Part shown: piece by piece, positions 46,758 to 58,019 of the stretch | Numbering within the stretch: position 1 is the stretch's first letter | How the letters are laid out: every line of letters begins with the position of its first letter | From: Neodidymelliopsis sp. IMI 364377 | Lineage: Eukaryota > Ascomycota > Dothideomycetes > Pleosporales > Didymellaceae | DNA length: 64,000 bases | Assembly: GCA_027946375.1 (NCBI GenBank) | Contig: JAPEUT010000059.1 | Location: forward strand, 47,785-111,784 | Direction of reading: 5' to 3' | Made by a program: the position numbers and the translations under genes | Notes under the pieces: model-generated | The model's database searches: none | What the model saw: the letters and a program-made list of their open reading frames with translations, nothing else | What the model was told of the DNA's origin: nothing

Positions 46758-48463
46758 ATGCAGATACCGAGGCTCTCTGCGACGTTATGTCGTCAGGCTA
46801 ACCGCAATGCGGCATTGAGGATACGGAAGTCACAGTTCAGTTCCTGGCCGCGGTTGCAGTTTACGAGATGCAATTCTTCTGGTGAGTCGCTGTCATGTGA
46901 TACTCTTCTTTCGGCGTTTGATCCCCGGCATCTCCACGTCTATCTTGATGCACCTTTCCTCGGTCGTTTTCTGTCTCCGGTCTCTTCCAGTCACTCTTCA
47001 AGTCTTATTTCACGCTAGCATGTATAGCATTGTATTTGTCCGATGTTACACCTCCTATGTCAAGATGAATCTAAGACTAGCCAGCAACATCACCACAGCA
47101 AGTGACTGTCGAAGGAAGGACTTATCAGACCGACGAATGGATGAACACACCTTCAACCATCCTTGAAGCCATACCTAGACGTCTGCACCTCCAGCCTGAT
47201 CACCCACTCACAATCACCCGCAAACTCATCGAGTCACGTTTCCCGGGTTACAAAGCCCACAACGATCTCTTCCCTATTGTCACCACGGTCCAAAACTTTG
47301 ATTCTCTAGGTTTCCCACCGGATCATGTTGGAAGAAATCGAACAGACACATACTACCTGAACAAGGACACTGTTCTGCGCACGCACACCTCAGCTCACCA
47401 AGCTGACACCTTTCGCGCAAATGAAAGCGAAGGCTACCTAATCAGCGCTGATGTCTACCGCCGCGATGCCATCGACCGCTCTCATTACCCTGTGTTCCAT
47501 CAGATGGAAGGCGCACGAACTTGGGATCGTTCGCAAGCTGAGAAGGAGGGAAAATCCCTCGCCCAGATCATCTGGGACGACGTTGAGAAGATTCCAAAAC
47601 ACAACGTTGTCGTTGAAGATCCAAACCCAACTATTCATGCAGAACGGAATCCCCTCCAGGCTACGCACTCTGCTGAGGAGGTTGAGGCTATCGCTGCCCA
47701 TCTGAAGCGCAGTCTTGAGGACATGGTCATCACGATTTTCAATGCAGCCAAATCTGCCACCGATTCTCAAGATGCCGCTGAACCGCTCAAAATCCGCTGG
47801 GTGGAAGCCTACTTCCCCTTCACATCTCCCTCTTGGGAACTCGAAGTGTTCTGGCAAGGCGACTGGCTTGAAGTGCTCGGCTCAGGAGTCGTCTCGCAGC
47901 CTATCCTCAACAACGCATCCGTCCCTGACCGTGTTGGATGGGCGTTCGGTATCGGCTTGGAGAGAATTGCAATGCTGTTGTACTCAATCCCGGATATCCG
48001 ACTTTTCTGGTCCAAGGACAAGAGGTTCCTGAGCCAGTTCAACGAGACCGCGCAGATCAAACGTTTCATCCCCTTCAGCAAGTATCCTGCGTGCTTCAAA
48101 GACGTTTCCTTCTGGATCAAGCCCACAAAGAGCGCCGCAGGAGGCGCCGGCTCCAACACAACTCTCCACCCCACTCCCGACTCCACAAACTCCACCATCG
48201 TACCGCCAGCAGCGCCAGCTCCTGCAGCTCTGTCGTTCCATGAGAACGATGTCATGGAGATCGCGCGCGAGGTTTGCGGTGATCTCGTCGAAGATGTACG
48301 GCTGGTGGATGAGTTTGAACATCCCAAGACGGGGAGGAAGAGTCTGTGTTATCGTATCAACTACCGTAGTTTGGAGCGCACGCTCACGAACGAGGAGACG
48401 AATGAGCTGCATGAGCGGTTGAGGGATTTGTTGGTGGAGAGGCTGGGTGTGGAGCTCAGGTAG
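46758..48463 (+). CDS. MSF1: Mitochondrial phenylalanyl-tRNA synthetase
   Basis: Monomeric class II enzyme that charges mitochondrial tRNA-Phe. Exons 46758-46881 and 47085-48463; 500 aa. The N-terminus MQIPRLSATLCRQANRN... is Arg-rich and lacks acidic residues, a mitochondrial presequence. Class II core motifs are visible: motif 2 region around RRDAIDRSHYPVFHQMEG, and motif 3 GWAFGIGLERIAMLLYSI. The C-terminal FDX-ACB anticodon-binding fold spans from FIPFSKYPACFKDVSFW to the end (LRDLLVERLGVELR), interrupted by an Ala/Pro/Ser-rich insert. The 203-nt intron is long for this window. The acceptor is placed at 47084 because it gives SS-ATSPQQVTVEGRTYQTDEW; an alternative AG at 47102 shortens the junction by six residues. 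Confidence 0.93.
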
Positions 48464-51400
48464 TAAGGATGCATTGCGGAAGTCTCAGGCTTGAGGGGAT
48501 GGCGTGCATGTGGGTAGTTGCGTGAGCGAAATATCTGCAGCTTTTGGTGAGGTGTGGTTGCGATGCCAGACGTAAGAAGTCGGTGGGCGCTTTGAATTGT
48601 TTGTTTCTCCGTTCCTGGCAGCGGTTCAACCAAAATCATAATAAGGTGTACATAATGTAAGATATCTGTAACAAGCTTCTAGCAAGAGTCAATATAGCTA
48701 TGTGAACTAGAACTCACAAACGCAGTGAACTGATTCTAAGTGATCATAATTACCGCCACTCTCGCCTGGCAATCCCACTACTTCCCATCTCTAGCTGAAG
48801 TCTTCTCCCCTCTTCTCTTTTGATGTGTACCATGCACAACAATTTTTCAAACCCTCGGTTGCAACATCTAACGTCGAGGTCATGACTTCCATTCGGGAGT
48901 TCTGCCTAGGTCACAAGATCTCGACAATGTGATGAACTTCCCATGGTGACAAAAGAATACTACTCCGCCAATCAATCTGCGTACAGCCAGTATCAAATCC
49001 AGCCCCTTGACCGTGATACTCGCTAAAACGACCTCTCTAGACTCAGAAAAAGCCTCATTGTCGCACCTTGGCAATCCCCACTGAGGACACTTAATATATT
49101 GATCGATCAGAAAATCGAACCGTTGATCCCTTAATCCGAGGGTACTGGTATTGATTCCTACCCACGATCATAAGCATGGCATGTATCGAACTGCTACTAA
49201 CATCATACCCCATTATTCTTAAAGTCTAAATCGTACCATTACCATCTGAGCTTCTGCATCCAGACAAGCAACCGGACACATTACGCATCAGCACATGTAG
49301 ATCTTGAAGCTTCACCGGTGCCAAACGGTGTGCGTGTATGTACCTGCATGCCTGAACCCTACCATGGCGGATCTCCGTGCTTTGGACTGCCTCGGAGTAT
49401 TGATTGCAGGGACTAGGGCTTTTTGAGGCTCAATACTGGTTGTTATCTAGTGAGGCACTGTAGCAAGGATGTACTATGGTCGGGTCGGGCGGCATCCGTG
49501 AGGTGGATCGATATTGCCATTGTGCGTGTTGGAATTTGAGGGGAATGGAGATCCCGCTGAAGATTTGTTCGTATCGAATGAGGTAGGTAGTACTTAGTGC
49601 ATGATGGTCTCGGTTCATGTATGATCACAACGGAGTCACTGGCGTGGCCTTCGAGTCTTCTGCTCTCAACACATGGCAACTTGCGATACTATCAAGCTTC
49701 AGATTTTCAGGCGAACTCCAGTCTCGATGTCTACATCTCCGAGAAACGCTATGATTCTGTATCAGTGCCATCACAGAGTGGTAGCTACCGATATCAGATT
49801 CTGCTACTGCACAGCTATCTAAGTTCTAAATATAGAGGCCGGCTTGGCAGACATCAGATCATTGTCATATCACTCTACGTTGTATACGCCTCTAGCATAC
49901 TTCAACGGCTTTGTGTGATGGCGACGGCTACTGCTTCCGCATTCCAATGCCTGCAGCTCACTATGGGCATACTGTACCGGGGTCGGAGTATTTGAGTTTG
50001 TTAAATATGCATAGACATGGAAATCCCTTGTAAGAACCTCCTAAATAGTAGCGTGTCGACGATTCGGAGGTCATACCGAGTCTTGTCGAATGTTGAACAT
50101 TACCAACGTGTAAAGAGTAGGTGAATGTAAGGCTTCCGAGCTAGTAGCGTCGGGTGCCTAACTACCGCAGATATCATACAGACAGCTTTTAGCAGTACAA
50201 TTTATGTGATAAGAAAACTACGCCACTGTTCGGTACGGTCTGAGAGGGGCAGGCAATCTGATGGGTTCAACGGGCGATTCACCCAAATGAGAAGGGGCAT
50301 ACAGTTCCCAGCAGAAGAAGTGAATGACTCTTCGTCACTGCATGTACATGTTCGTCTACAAGCATACCGGCTGCATAGTGGCAAGCAGCCCTGCTATGGA
50401 ACCTGCAGTGAGCTCGCGAGACTTGCCCTAGGTCTGGACGGGAGGAGTGAGGCTGCTGCATGAGTGACGTCCTAAGAGAAGTGGATAATGATCGTCTGGT
50501 AACGCTGATGGTCGGTACATCTCGGTAACTTAAGCCGTTGGAGATGGAAATCGTACGACATAATAGTTGAAGTATAGCCCCAGTGACCAGGTATGTACCA
50601 AGCACACAGTGCAAAGATGGTTCGAAAAGGCTTCCGGTAAGGTCGCAAGAGCAGACTGCATGCAGGCTATCGGATCGAGTCTTGCGCGTTATTGCCCTTG
50701 GATGTTGTGTGATTGTGTCGATGTTGGGCATACTTAGATGCTTTGCAAACCAATGTGTGATGCCCGAACAAGGACGTGACCCACAGCCCCATTATAAGCA
50801 CCTTATCGCTAACTAGGATTTGATGATCTGCCAGAGTAGTCTGACCGAAAAGTGTGGATTGTTTATTTCTCTTACACTGCATGTCTAGCAGTTGGGAGAA
50901 AAAAACTTGAGGGGCTACCCTGATCTGACAGATAGAAACCGCAGGCAATAACAGCACGACGTAAGTGTACAAGCGAGCATCGATACGAACATTCTACGTC
51001 GCGTTTTGATTGCGTCCGAGTCAAAGCTGCCTAGACTCTGTGTCGTGCGCAGTTTTGCATGTTGACCGAGTCAGTTCAATGGCAGACCTGTTGATCGGCC
51101 AGTCATCAATCCTCGAAGGATCAAGACAGTTCAATTTGACCAAACTATTACGCATAACCGTGTATGGCCCGTAAGTTGGGGTGTTCAGCCCAGCCACAAG
51201 ACGATCATTGAGGCGGGTCGATTTGTCTGCAAATGGATCACATTGCCGCAATCGTCTGTGAACTGCAAGAAGAAGCACACGCAATAGCCTCGAAAGAAGG
51301 AACAGGAAGGGAGGTAGCCGCATATGGATTGTATCGCATGATTTCGACTTGGCTGGAGGCTCGTGCTACTGCTCCCCTGCTCATCACTTGCGTCGCTTGG

Positions 51401-53515
51401 CGTGACTTCGGATCATGGGTTTGCAGGCGGCTAGTGTTGCCGACAGGTTCTCTAACTTGATTTTTTTTAGAAGAAATATTGCGCAGCGAACGTGTAGTCT
51501 GCTCAGACATGAAGCTGTTCTTACATTTTCAGACGTCGAAAGTGCGCCTTGTTTGTCAGAATGTCTCGATCGATCTGGACGTTTACTCTGAACGTTTTTT
51601 CCAGCAGCCACATAGACAGGGGTAGTGACGTGAAACGGCTTGGGCAGCCACAGAATAGACCCGCAGCTTCCATATGCAAACCTTCTGGGGAACAGATCCT
51701 CCTGAACAGAGTTTTCGTTGTAGAAGGAGCAGAGGAATCCAAATACCCTGTTTGTCCCGGTCACCTGCAATGGCGGATAAGTACGCTCTCTATATGCTAT
51801 ACAAGCGGACCGCTGCAAGGTACTAAAGGGACATGGGCAGGGGGTTCCGGAAAAGCTTGGAAAGTCTTGATCGCACGCGACCGTTCCCCGTGAACCTGGG
51901 TCTTGCCTGTCGAGTTCGAGTATTGGTATTGTGGAGGGGCTTCGCTGAGTCGAAAGCGGAGAAGCGCGATTGAGGCAAGCGATACAGAGGATTCTTTGTC
52001 AGTGGGCGCAGCCATTCATCCTCACTCAGATCCATCTAGAGCAAATCCCAAACGTGACAGCCGAGCCAGGCCGCCACGGGCCCAAGCGAAGGGTGAAGAT
52101 TCCGCCTACGCCGAAGATACCTTCTCTTGGGTTGTTCTCCTTTCATTTGAGTACTGATGACTTTTGCGATAGTTGCGAAAGACGACGATGTCATGGAGGC
52201 ACAGGATATCCTCTGTACCTGATCTGCGGCTTGGGTACAACGGTGAACATGGGTGCGTGGCTCATCCGGGACAGAGCAGGGAGCGGCTGGGGAACGCAGA
52301 CCCTGGCTATTGTACTGCCTGTTGGCACTAGAACTTACATACAGAGCAGCATTTTGGGCTAAGATAACAACGCAGCGGCAGGAACACAGGAGTGGCTGCG
52401 AATGTCACTCCAAGTGTTGCGCTGCAAAGTTCTGAAGTTCTGCCGTGCCGCACTCCAACCTTGATTCTAGGGCGTCTCGCGTGGCATCTGCAAGAAAAAG
52501 CCGGAGCCAAGCTAACGTTCGCTTCGGCCTTCCTTGTTGTTACCGGGCAATAGCACGGAGCATTGTGTATTACCATCATCTTCATCATCGTCATCACGAT
52601 ACTTACTCGAGCAGCGTGCAGTATCTTCACGATATCGGCAGGACACAGCAAATTCGTATGGATGACCCTGGAAATGCTCTCTCCGAGCTCGCCTATGCCG
52701 TAAGGTGAAACGAAGCTCTCGGTGAGCTGTGCTCCTCCCGCCCATCCGCCCACGTGCTGCTGCGGTTCAAGCGAGGGATGAGCCGGCTTTCCTACCGGTT
52801 TAGCTGGGTTTCTCCGTTCGTTGGTGAGCAAGTCGCGACGCACGCCCTGTCAAAAATCAGATTGAGCATTGCTGCATCATGTGGTCGACCGGCAACAACG
52901 TGCTGCGCTAGAGCAAACTTTCGACGTCGCTGATGTTTACTATCCCAGCGCCCTGCAGATCAACACCATACGCCATACGAAGAATGCGCTAGGTATTCGT
53001 AAAGGAGCACACCAAAAGTGGCCTGGTCAAGAAGGTGCCATGATGCGCAATGTGCAGATCGCCCTAGTCCTTAGTCCTGACGTTATAACTTTGGACGTTC
53101 CCCAGAAGTCGCCAGACATGCGAGGTTAGACTCGCGTTTCACACCAAAGCCCGCCATGACCCATTCAGGATGCGCCTCCGATAGCCTAGACGCACCGCTG
53201 TTAAGGTACATCGCCTTAGCAGGGGGTTCCTCGTCGCTGCATGTATCAATAGCAGTTTGGACGAGCCACACTTAAGGCGCTGCATTGCCTTTTGCCAGAT
53301 ACCATGCAGGGAACGCCCTTATGTTTGACAAACCCGCTTCCCGAGTCTCACCTACCTTGTACTTCAGACAGTGAGCCACGGGAACCTCAAACGACCGCCA
53401 TGACACACATTGCCAGCTGCATACGGCCCGACGCTATTAAGACATCCGTTTATATAATTCAAGAAACAACCATCGGAATGAGCGTAAGTGCTCACAAGCA
53501 TATAACTCCTTCTTT
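48464..53515. other. Gene desert of about 5 kb
   Basis: No gene was supported here. Frames are short (the longest is 171 aa at 52328-52843 minus), overlap on both strands, and show no known motif, intron-linked extension or low-complexity pattern typical of secreted effectors. No transposon, tRNA or terminal repeat was recognised. Small microsatellite-like CAT/ATC runs occur near 52572-52605. It could hold decayed mobile elements, non-coding RNA or unrecognised small genes; transcript data would decide. Confidence 0.45.
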
Positions 53516-55227
53516 ATGAATTACCATCTGCCCCGTCGCTCTTGTTCGCTAAGAGATCTTCAGGCTACTAGAGATACAAACGTGCCAAGTGCCCCTCTGA
53601 CCAAAAGTCCTTCTACCACAAATATTCCCCAGACCGTCTCCAGATACCAGCTTTGGCCCTCGTCGAAGAGTCCTGTTGGATCTTCGTCTGACAAGCTGGC
53701 TGCCCTATCTGTCAATCGCTCCGGTACATCGCTCAGTGACACTGCTGCTCTCCCAGAGACTGTGCCGTTCTGGCAACGTGCAGGCTCAATGTCGAGAAGG
53801 AGGAAAGTCAGTGTTCCTGAGATTGCAAGTACCATGACAACGGTTCAAGAGATGTCTGTTGATTCACGTAAGTACTGTGTGCGCTGCTCTTGCACACCAA
53901 CACTAACACGAACAAGCAACAATACCCGGGAGGCCACCACTTCGCAGACCTTCATACGAGACTTTTGGTCACGAGAGGTCATGTAGTGCCCCAGGCACAA
54001 ACTGGAGAGCTGGTCCGTTTGGCGATGCGATGATCTCCTGCGTCACCGGACCTTCCCCTGTTCCTCAAGAATCACCTAGCACTACTGGGAGACCATTATC
54101 ACCTATCCTCAGTCCTGGAACGAAGTCACCACTGAAGTTGAACACCGCCAACCTAGCGCTGCCACCCCAAGTACCTCCCAAGTCACCTGCTATCGAACGC
54201 AAGGGGTCACCAGCACCTCTAAAGCTCAACTCGAAAACAAGCAGAACACCACTCACAACATCGGCGTCTGCTACCCCAGGTAGTGCCGTTTCGTCCAGCG
54301 CAGCTGATGTTCGACGCTCACCAAAGACTGGAGCTCTATTGCCAACCCCTTCCTCAGCCATCTCAAACTCCTTCCGGACGGCTTCACCTCGAAACTCACC
54401 CCGAATGGAGAAGCAAGACCCTATGGCAACACAAGTATCATCGCACAGTAGGAATATGTCTGAATCATCGATCATGGATCGAGGCCGTCCCACCCAGCGC
54501 AACGCTCAAAAACCTCACAACCGAACCTGCTCAGAATCACTTGGTCCTGCTGGCCAGGCTGCTGACAACTGGAAGCTTCCTCGAGGCATGCGTGTGCCAG
54601 AAGCGACAAGGCGTATGAGTGATACTGACCAACAGACGCTTCACAAGCAAGCTTACGAGCAGGCTGGGAATTTTGAAGTTCTGAACAAGGGCGACGTAGC
54701 GTCCTTATCTAGGGTAAGTCTTGCCTCCCACACCCTGAGATTCAGCTGCTGACGTTACCTAGGAACTTCGAGCGTTGGATGAGCGTTGCGACTACCTTCG
54801 CAAAACCTACAAGTCTCTGCGGGCAGGACGTCAGAAGCTCCATAGCCGCATGATCTCCTATCTCAAACGCGGAGAGACTGTCATTTTCTCACGGGAATCT
54901 CTCCTCAAGCAAGAGGAAGCCCTCGCCGAGCTGGACAACTCTATCGACGAGTTCATTGCCAAGTTAGAGCAGTCCGAGAATCGACGCTTGCGTCTCCGGC
55001 AAAAGCTACTTGAGCACGTAGCTGCAGCACTAGTGTTGAGCCCCACTATGCGCGGCGACGCTGCAGAGACCACCCCACCGCGAAGCCCCGTGAAAACAGA
55101 GAACAGCCCTGTCCGCGCCGAGCGGAAGGAAATGGAATCGATTAAGATTTACGCTGACGGTCACGTCCTCAATTTATTCTCCGACATTGAGAAAGCAATT
55201 GGACAGATGTGCGAGCAAACCTGCTAA
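53516..55227 (+). CDS. Pro/Ser-rich coiled-coil protein of unknown function
   Basis: Exons 53516-53867, 53917-54713 and 54763-55227; 537 aa; introns 49 and 49 nt. The first about 370 residues are disordered and rich in Ser, Pro and Thr with many SP/TP sites (for example PLSPILSPGTKSPLKLN), suggesting phosphorylation by proline-directed kinases. The C-terminal region (about 383-500) is a strong coiled coil with heptad-like Leu, beginning ELRALDERCDYLRKTYKSLR. An SPVK segment and a last helix (HVLNLFSDIEKAIGQM) follow. The two splice sites restore a single long frame: DS-PTIPGRPPLRRPS and LSR-ELRALDERC. No enzyme motif is present. A cytoskeletal, septation or polarity scaffold role is possible by architecture only. 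Confidence 0.8.
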
Positions 55228-56560
55228 GCCTTACACGACTCATGGGAAACGCCACCCTCTTTTATTTCATCTTCATCAACACAACGTCAGAGCTACCTTG
55301 CCCTATGTGGCGCTTCATTAATACTGGGTTCAGACTTGAAAACATTCTACGACATCATAACGGCCTGTACTATTCTCTCAAACTCATTTCTTGTTCACTA
55401 TTGGAAAGATTCGATTTGGCCATTGTTCACCCAATTCATGGCACGGTCTTTGCCTTTGGCAATTTACTTTCTTCTCGACTTCAACCGATACCCGAGTTGC
55501 ACGTTGTTTCAGCACTTCATGTTTTTCTTTGCAGCAAGGCTGCTAATGATGACATCTTGGGGCGTTTCAGTTCTCTGGGTTGAGATGCAGAGAAGGCAGG
55601 ATATTGCAACATGATGTAGCATAGATCACATGCCGCTCCACAGGGGCCTTAGAATTCAGTTACTATTACATGTACCAAACACTTCCTCACGTTTCAAGCA
55701 AATGAGATGCCGACTGACTGCCAGCCACAATTGACCCGAGCACCATGCCACTGGCTCTGCATGCCCACTGGCTGGACTCATTGGAGAGAATCCTTCGACA
55801 TGTTGGTCATGTTTCCTTTGGAAAATATCCGCGCGATCCCAGATAGTAGACTGATCGGCAGTCTGCAACCGATTCTTGGGATACTATCGTGGCTAATGAC
55901 AGGGAGACACTGGTTGAGGATTGATGAGACTAGAGGGTATATTGCTACTGTTATAGTCTGTTTCAACGGCCACGGGAGGCTCACAACGACACCCAATCTG
56001 TAAAGACGTGCGGGGCACATCAGGGTCATTGTGCAGTAGCTCAAACGCAATGTGCATTCGACCTTGATATTTCGGTAGGATCAAGAGGACAACAAGAATT
56101 CCTACTGTGACATCACGATGCGCAACTCAGAATGCCCGGATCACGGCTCCAGTGTGGATAAACATGGTACGTCCCGGAAGGAAAGAGAGTCGCGAACGTG
56201 GAGTACAAGCAGCAGACTGTTCTGGGCAAGCAATATCATAATCTCAAACCCATAGGCCGACGTCACGTTTCAGGATTTCTGCAGGATAATCTTGCTTTTG
56301 TATATCCGCCGGGTGAAGTCGCTCGCTCGACACAAGGCTTTGCAGAGAGGCCTGGAGCTCTGCGATAATCGCCACTTTTATTTCGGGGGAGAATCCGAGC
56401 CGAACCGTGGTTGGGTCAAGCCAGTGAAAGTGAAGGTAGTGGGGTCGCCTTTCCTTCCAGATTCAGGGTTTCGGCTTGGCGGGGTCGCCAGCGCATTGGC
56501 CACCAAAAAGTTTCAACCTCGAAAACGACAGCGACAACGCACTCACTACACATCATCATC
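55228..56560. other. Intergenic region, no gene seen
   Basis: 1.3 kb between the coiled-coil gene and the PRPP synthetase gene, both on the plus strand. Short frames only. The PRPP synthetase promoter lies at the right end. Confidence 0.4.
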
Positions 56561-58019
56561 ATGGCTACAAACAGCATCAAGTTGCTCACTGGCAACAGCT
56601 ACCCTCAACTCGCTCAACTAGTCGCTGACAGGTACGTTCTGTCTTCTCCGAACGACCCAAAGCACCCTTTGGCATTTTGGTTGGGCGTCGATGCAGCTGC
56701 ATGCGTGCTCGAAGGATCTGTGAGCATAGTGTGTTGACTGTGCGGTTGTCTACTGCAACACTCACTTTTCTCGTCGAGTCTTGCGGACTAGTCGGACTAT
56801 TAGCAACCTAGGGCATTTTGGTCTCGCGCAACGCCACTGACAACTAATTATAGGCTTGGGATCGAGCTTACCAAAATCCTGGTCCTTCAGTACTCGAACC
56901 AAGAAACTTCTGTCACAATTGGTGAATCTGTCAGAGATGAAGATGGTATGCGCTATCACGCAGATCTTGCGGAGATATCAAAACTCATCGTACGACAGTC
57001 TTCATCCTGCAATCTACCCCACCAGGCGACATCAACGATGCCCTCATGGAGCTCCTGATCATGATCAACGCATGCAAGACCGCTTCTGCACGCCGTATCA
57101 CGGCTGTCCTTCCTAACTTTCCATACGCTCGCCAGGACAAGAAGGACAAGTCCCGTGCGCCCATCACAGCTAAACTGATGGCGAACATGCTTCAAACCGC
57201 TGGATGCAACCACGTGATTACTATGGATCTTCACGCCAGTCAGATCCAAGGCTTCTTCAACGTTCCCGTGGACAACCTCTACGCAGAGCCTAGCACATTG
57301 AGGTGGATCCGTGAGAACTTGGATGTCAAGAACTGTGTCATTGTCAGTCCTGATGCAGGAGGCGCGAAGAGGTAAAGTCGCCGTATCCTTGAGGCATTTT
57401 CTGGTGAAACTTGCTCCTCCGGCTCTGCAGAGAGATCCGGCCGTTCCAACGGATACAACGGATCAGTCGAAGCTGGGGGCCCCAGAAAGTAGCTGTGCGG
57501 TTTATTGCTGTTCCGTGCTAACACAAACACAGGGCGACATCCATCGCTGATGGTCTCAACTTGCCATTTGCGCTTATCCACAAAGAGCGCACTCGTCCGA
57601 ACGAGGTATCCAGGATGACTCTTGTCGGTGAAGTTGCTGGCAAGACCGCGATTCTGGTTGACGATATGGCCGATACCTGTGGTACTCTCGTCAAAGCCGC
57701 AAGTGTTTTGATAGACCAGGGTGGAGCGAAGGACGCTATTGCGATTGTCACCCATGGTATTCTGAGTGGAACTGCCATTGAAGCCTTGAATGGCAGTAGG
57801 CTTAAGAAGATCGTCGTGACAAACACAGTACCCCACGAGGAGAAGAAAGAGATCTGCGACCGCATTGAGACGATCGACATCAGTCCCACCGTAAGTGAAC
57901 ATGTGATGGTCGAGAAGAGGTCTAATTGCTGACGACTCACACAGCTTGCCGAGGCTTGCAGACGTACCCATAACGGCGAGAGTGTGTCTTTCCTCTTCAA
58001 GCACGCGCCCGTTGATTAG
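56561..58019 (+). CDS. Ribose-phosphate pyrophosphokinase (PRPP synthetase)
   Basis: Makes PRPP from ribose 5-phosphate and ATP, the entry to purine, pyrimidine, His and Trp synthesis. Exons 56561-56631, 56854-56945, 56999-57371, 57533-57890 and 57945-58019; 322 aa. Conserved parts: KLLTGNSYPQLAQLVADRLG (N-terminal substrate region), FPYARQDKKDKSRAPITAK (flexible catalytic region), DLHASQIQGFF (divalent cation/ATP region), and the PRPP-binding loop ILVDDMADTCGTL (residues 219-231). The length matches the catalytic yeast Prs2/3/4 isoforms rather than the inserted Prs1/5 types. Introns 1 (222 nt) and 3 (161 nt) are much longer than the 46-60 nt usual here; introns 2 and 4 are 53 and 54 nt. Every junction restores the family sequence. 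Confidence 0.95.
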
